The translations under genes and the position numbers were made by a program. Below, one piece after another: positions 60,767 through 64,000 of a stretch of DNA of 64,000 nt. The stretch comes from JAIOSM01 sp023143455 (lineage in GTDB: Bacteria; Desulfobacterota; Desulfobacteria; Desulfobacterales; Desulfobacteraceae): NCBI GenBank assembly GCA_030632885.1, contig DAOVTW010000002.1, forward strand, positions 48,900 through 112,899, read 5' to 3'. The notes under the pieces are model-generated. The model was given only the letters and a program-made list of their open reading frames with translations, made no database searches and was not told where the DNA came from. Within the stretch, counting starts at the first letter, position 1, and each line of letters begins with the position of its first letter.

Positions 60767-61438
60767 AACCTCACCTTAATTTTGCTAAAAACAATTATGC
60801 ATCGTTTTTCAAAAAGGAGATGCCATCCTTTTATATTTACTTTATAAAACCACTTTAAAGTATATTTTTTTATTTAATTTAAAGGGTTTATTAATTTTTG
60901 ATAAATTATTAAAATTTAATCATAATGTCAAACACATAATTACCCGGTAAATAATTATAGTTTTATTTAGACAGTGGATTATGGTGGTGCTGTATATTTG
61001 CCATAAGAAAATTTAGCTTAGAATATTACAAATTTTGATGCATTGGTTTAACCCATACTGCATCTGATTGTCTTTTCTTCCACCGGCTGAACATTTTTTT
61101 AAAAAACAAAAAAAATAATAACCGAATGCTCCAGAAAAGACAATCAGACACAGCATTAGTTGCTTGTAATGCAGCCAAGATTTGATATGATAATTTTAAA
61201 TTCTATGGATAATTATTAATTTGTATTTATTAGCACCTAGATCTTAAAGCAGCCTCCATTAAAATTTTGATAAAGCATTGTCTTGGTATCCTAAACTATT
61301 CCAAGCTCGGGATATTCCGCCTTCGGATAATAATACATAACTGCGGAAATATTTTCATATGAAATAAAAAGTGGCTTAACTGGGTGTCAAAAATATCGAG
61401 GAATGATCACCTATCCTAATTTTGTTTCAAACAGTTGC
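60767..61438. other. Intergenic region with hairpin and weak sigma-54 site
   Basis: No gene in 670 bp. A long imperfect hairpin has arms CTGCATCTGATTGTCTTTTC (61057) and AGAAAAGACAATCAGACACA (61133-61152). A weak sigma-54-like sequence, on the minus strand TGGCAAATATACAGCA (60988-61003), has correct GG-N10-GC spacing but lies 220 bp from the SulP start. Confidence 0.45.
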
Positions 61439-61984
61439 TTATGAAATTTTAAGCGCGGCTCTGATTTTCTGAAATGCTTCTTCTTGTGATCGCCTATTAG
61501 GACAAAGAAAATCAACCGATGGAAATTTGAAATTCGTTGTCCTTAAGTGAAGGCTATGACGAAAGCGAGGATTACTACGAAGTCTGTTTCCTATTTCGAC
61601 AGGGATATCTTCCCATTCAATACTTGATATTTCAGAAAAACTTAAAACCACTCCATTGTTTGCCTTCCCTATATAAACTTTTTGGTGAGTATTATCGATT
61701 ATAAAACCTATTTTTGTCATATCATTATAACAAAAATATTCATCTTTTAAGCCGTGTTTTAATGCTATAGATTCAACAATCACATTGGCTGCACGTTTAG
61801 CAAAAAAACTATAAATTCTTAAAAGAATCACCGATGAAAGTATACAAAATAAAATTGAAACAAATATACCAATTTCAAAGCTATCCGTAACGTGTATAAC
61901 CATGACAAAAGCTGCCATTCCAATCCAAGGAAGAATAAAAAAAACCCAAACAACAAGAAAAGTTATTTTAAAAAAAGCTGACAT
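61439..61984 (-). CDS. Hypothetical membrane protein
   Basis: 181 aa. Two N-terminal hydrophobic helices (FLVVWVFFILPWIGMAAFVMVIHVT; IGIFVSILFCILSSVILLRIYSFFA), then a soluble C-terminal domain with beta-strand pattern and SIEWEDIPVEIG. The family is unknown. Its flanks resemble those of a cassette, but no attC-like site directly follows its stop. Confidence 0.6.
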   Translation of the reverse strand: MSAFFKITFLVVWVFFILPWIGMAAFVMVIHVTDSFEIGIFVSILFCILSSVILLRIYSFFAKRAANVIVESIALKHGLKDEYFCYNDMTKIGFIIDNTHQKVYIGKANNGVVLSFSEISSIEWEDIPVEIGNRLRSNPRFRHSLHLRTTNFKFPSVDFLCPNRRSQEEAFQKIRAALKIS

Positions 61985-62417
61985 AATTATATCCTTTTTA
62001 AATTGTTTGGCTATGATGTTTAACAGAAATTTTCATTACCAAACCACTATAATAGGTGCCTAATGCGTAGTCAGCAACGATTTGTTGCACCAGTGCGCCT
62101 TAAATTTGACTATCTTTCTGAAGGCGTATAACCTTCTCCATATTCAAAAACAGATATTTTCTTATATATAGACTACAACACAAATTTTGCCGGGCTTGTC
62201 CAACCACCGGATAAGATCGTGGTTCGTTCCTCACACAATCTATCCTTATTCGTTATGTGTTTCTTTCACTGCTTCTTGTTCTCAACGACCGCGGCTATGC
62301 GCCGTGTGGGGTTGCGAAGCTGCGTCTGTATCCCTCAACAAAATCAGCCTACTGGCTGTGAATCCTGCAAATCCTCCGAACTCCGTATGACGTGTAAGCA
62401 ATTATTTTACACAGATT
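61985..62417. other. Intergenic region between cassette-like genes
   Basis: 430 bp. Contains GC-rich blocks (around 62287-62330: CGACCGCGGCTATGCGCC) in an AT-rich context, compatible with a diverged attC-like or repeat sequence, but the usual end motifs were not found. No gene. Confidence 0.4.
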
Positions 62418-62984
62418 TTAAGTCTTCATAAAATAAATTGTTATATTTTCTGTCTGAATTGTGTTAAAAACATTAAATCCTTTTCTTTTATATATCTCCA
62501 CGTTTTTGGGATTTGCTGTTTCAAGATATACGGGAATTTTATTTCCCTTTTTTTTAGCTAATGTTGGATTCATTAATGAACTTGCAAGTCCTTTCCCTTG
62601 TGCTTCAGGCAAAACACCGATTAAATGTAGGTGAAAATAACTTCCATTTTTTGGATATTGACTGTAAATTAATTTGTTCATTTTAAGTATTCTTATCGTA
62701 CTCTTTATTCCAATACGGAAAAGAAAAGAGAGGTTCCTAAAAATATAGTTAAGGGAAATAATTTCTTCCTTCTCTGAATTCCACAAGGCAGTAGCCATAT
62801 TGTCTTCACTAATATAAATCTCCCCTTTTCTTATTGTTTCTTCAAAAACATAATCTATCAGGATATTTAATTTGTTTCTATTTCTTGATTCCTCCAAATA
62901 CCAATTAACTTGAGGATCGTTTTTAAAAGATACCGCTAAAATATTTGTTATAATGGTCTTATCTTTATGTTCTGCTTTTCTCAT
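62418..62984 (-). CDS. GNAT-family N-acetyltransferase
   Basis: 188 aa. The acetyl-CoA-binding motif is HLIGVLPEAQGKGLASSLMN (residues ~118-137; Q/RxxGxG/A), and the C-terminal VYLETANPKNVEIYKRKGF is a standard GNAT beta-strand pair. The substrate is unknown. Such genes are common integron-cassette cargo; an attC-like site lies just upstream (62985-63072), belonging to the preceding cassette. Confidence 0.82.
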   Translation of the reverse strand: MRKAEHKDKTIITNILAVSFKNDPQVNWYLEESRNRNKLNILIDYVFEETIRKGEIYISEDNMATALWNSEKEEIISLNYIFRNLSFLFRIGIKSTIRILKMNKLIYSQYPKNGSYFHLHLIGVLPEAQGKGLASSLMNPTLAKKKGNKIPVYLETANPKNVEIYKRKGFNVFNTIQTENITIYFMKT

Positions 62985-63010
62985 TATATGTCCTTTATTT
63001 TATAATATTT

Positions 63011-63071
63011 GCACATAATGCTGCTAATCAGCCGCGCGGCTTTTTGCGTCGGCTGAATTTGCCTTGTTAGC
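63011..63071 (-). repeat. attC-like site
   Basis: On the minus strand the site starts GCTAACAAGGCAAATTCAGC and ends GCAGCATTATGTGC. Between them arms TTCAGCCGACGC and GCCGCGCGGCTGA pair as an imperfect hairpin. R-YYYAAC-type and GTT-type ends, with imperfect palindromic arms, are attC features. It begins one base after the SRPBCC stop, as expected for a cassette. Confidence 0.68.
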
Positions 63072-63072
63072 T

Positions 63073-63609
63073 TTATGATTTTTGATCTAGAAATTTGTTA
63101 AGATTATTAAACCCCGCCTTCATCACATCCGAATGATTTTTTTCAATAGGTAAAAAAGGGGCCAAAATTCGTAGCAACAATCCCGCAGGTTTAGTACGCC
63201 ACCGAAAACTTAACTTCGTTTTACCATCTAAGTCTTTAAATTCCCATACAGATTCCCCCCGGAATGCACCTTCGATGTAATTTCCTTTGATCATTTCGTT
63301 CATTTTAATTTCAACTGTTTTTGTTGTGAACTTTATTGGATGCTTACCATGGACGGTTACATCGATGAGATCACCGACGCCACAAAGAGACTCTTCACAA
63401 GGCTTTAAAGAAAGATGCGGCATCCACCAGCTTGTTTTCCCACATGCTTCATCTTTGACTGCGTTAAAGACAACGTCTGGACTTGCATTTATTATCGCCT
63501 CGTCAGTGACATCATACTTTACCATTGTCGATCTTATACCTAAAAAGAATATAATTAGACATAGTATGATTAGAATTATCTTTACCTTTTTAAATTTATT
63601 TTTAATCAT
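63073..63609 (-). CDS. SRPBCC-family protein with N-terminal anchor, in a cassette
   Basis: 178 aa. An N-terminal hydrophobic helix (KIILIILCLIIFFLGI) is followed by the START/Bet-v1-like SRPBCC domain: DEAIINASPDVVFNAVKDE, DLIDVTVHGKHP and LLLRILAPFLPIEK. It binds a hydrophobic ligand or lipid; role unknown. Its ribosome site AGGAGG (63614) is good. It is flanked by attC-like sites on both sides, so it is a complete cassette. Confidence 0.7.
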   Translation of the reverse strand: MIKNKFKKVKIILIILCLIIFFLGIRSTMVKYDVTDEAIINASPDVVFNAVKDEACGKTSWWMPHLSLKPCEESLCGVGDLIDVTVHGKHPIKFTTKTVEIKMNEMIKGNYIEGAFRGESVWEFKDLDGKTKLSFRWRTKPAGLLLRILAPFLPIEKNHSDVMKAGFNNLNKFLDQKS

Positions 63610-63644
63610 TTTATCCTCCTTTAGATAAAGAAAACATTGAAAAA

Positions 63645-63765
63645 GCTAACGCAAAAGTCAGGGGCAGACAGGGCTACCACTGATATCTGTAAAAAGGTTA
63701 ATTTTCAATTTTACAACAATTTTACAAGTCGACTCGGCCCTGGCTGTCACCTGAACTGACAGGTT
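63645..63765 (-). repeat. attC-like site, interrupted by a group II intron
   Basis: On the minus strand the site ends with GCGTTAGC (63652-63645), a typical attC terminus. Arms CTGTCAGTTCAGGTGACAGC and GACAGGGC/GCCCTG-like sequences face each other. The outer end is cut at AGGTT (63765), where the intron begins. The lost part would supply the rest of the outer consensus. Confidence 0.5.
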
Positions 63766-64000
63766 GTGTGCCGGGTACGGCACACGTTCTTAAGGGTGAG
63801 TCTATGATTTTCAAATATGAAAGTCAAGACAAGTCCCAAGCCCAGCCAGATGGAGGCGAAGGGCAGAGTAATCTGCCCCGACCGCATGAAAGAAGTCAGC
63901 AGAAGACATAGTAGCCGCAGGAGAAACGAGCCGTGAAAATCACGGAGGACTCACCCCGGTGAAGGTCTGAACGGTGCCCGGACTGAATAGTACGGGTAAA
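63766..64000 (+). mobile_element. 5' end of a probable group II intron (attC-inserted)
   Basis: From 63766 GTGTGCCGGGTACGGCACAC matches a bacterial group II intron start (GUGYG and a short hairpin). AAGGGTGAGTC... and GTCCCAAGCCCAGCC then follow in domain-I-like order, with GC-rich helical segments unlike local genes. It sits in attC on the strand opposite to the cassettes, as group IIC-attC introns do. No maturase ORF is in the window yet, and the intron runs off the edge. Confidence 0.6.

Noticed and set aside
60988..61003. Strong sigma-54 promoter for SulP
   Set aside because: Spacing fits but the -12 element is poor and the distance to the gene is 220 bp; kept only as a weak candidate.
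61060..61155. CRISPR array or tandem repeats
   Set aside because: Only one inverted repeat; no direct repeats with spacers anywhere in the window.
1..64000. tRNA or rRNA genes
   Set aside because: No cloverleaf or rRNA stretches seen while reading intergenic regions; a tRNAscan run would settle this.

Overview
The window looks like a piece of chromosome from a strictly anaerobic, AT-rich deltaproteobacterium of the Desulfobacterales type (inference). The evidence is a large heterodisulfide-reductase (Hdr) locus with FlpD and FdhB/FrhB partners, selenium-handling genes and selenoproteins, multiheme cytochromes c, remnants of glycyl-radical-enzyme genes, many REC-type regulators and sigma-54 signals. 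No 16S gene or other direct taxonomic marker is present.

Layout. 1-2000: a selenium-metabolism operon on the minus strand (DUF3343, YedF, YedE). 2200-13760: mostly housekeeping genes (tcdA, crcB, tatD, DUF362, DHH, mobB, panC, HD, GGDEF, HDOD, rRNA methylase). 13950-19990: an octaheme hydroxylamine-oxidoreductase-like cytochrome with a NapC/NrfH-type partner, beside a sensor kinase carrying a heme-c motif and a REC-kinase. 20000-35750: the centrepiece, a minus-strand block of about 15 kb encoding two large HdrA-type flavoproteins, HdrB, HdrC, FlpD, an FdhB-like protein and an HdrD-like protein interrupted in frame by UGA. It also encodes four response-regulator proteins. One HdrA has a complete receiver domain embedded in it. 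A sigma-54-type promoter and a palindromic enhancer lie just upstream of the Hdr genes, next to a gene for a sigma-54 activator. 36000-37540: repeats, an attC-like site and a cassette-like gene. 37544-46420: yjbQ, a DsrE-family selenoprotein gene, ssb, and the conserved run rpmH-rnpA-yidD-yidC-jag-mnmE followed by ykgJ, prmA and a nuclease. 46589-50957: EamA transporter, SEC-C protein, flagellin, a hairpin element, and a graveyard of glycyl-radical enzyme/activase fragments. 50958-60766: acyl-CoA dehydrogenase, decayed lysE and ridA genes, a MetE-like protein with a palindromic operator, an MFS pump and a SulP transporter with an unusual insert. 61400-64000: cassette-like genes, attC-like sites and the 5' end of a probable group II intron.

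How it fits together. Two reading frames (24826-23507 and 38106-38462) are each interrupted by a single in-frame TGA exactly where relatives carry a redox/metal-ligand cysteine. Both are followed by a hairpin of the same geometry: 16 nt, a 6-bp stem and a 5-nt loop. With the selenium operon at the left edge, this argues for selenocysteine. The Hdr block is the best candidate for an undescribed system: an Hdr/Flp electron-transfer complex, probably electron-confurcating or bifurcating, that seems physically and genetically wired to two-component signalling.
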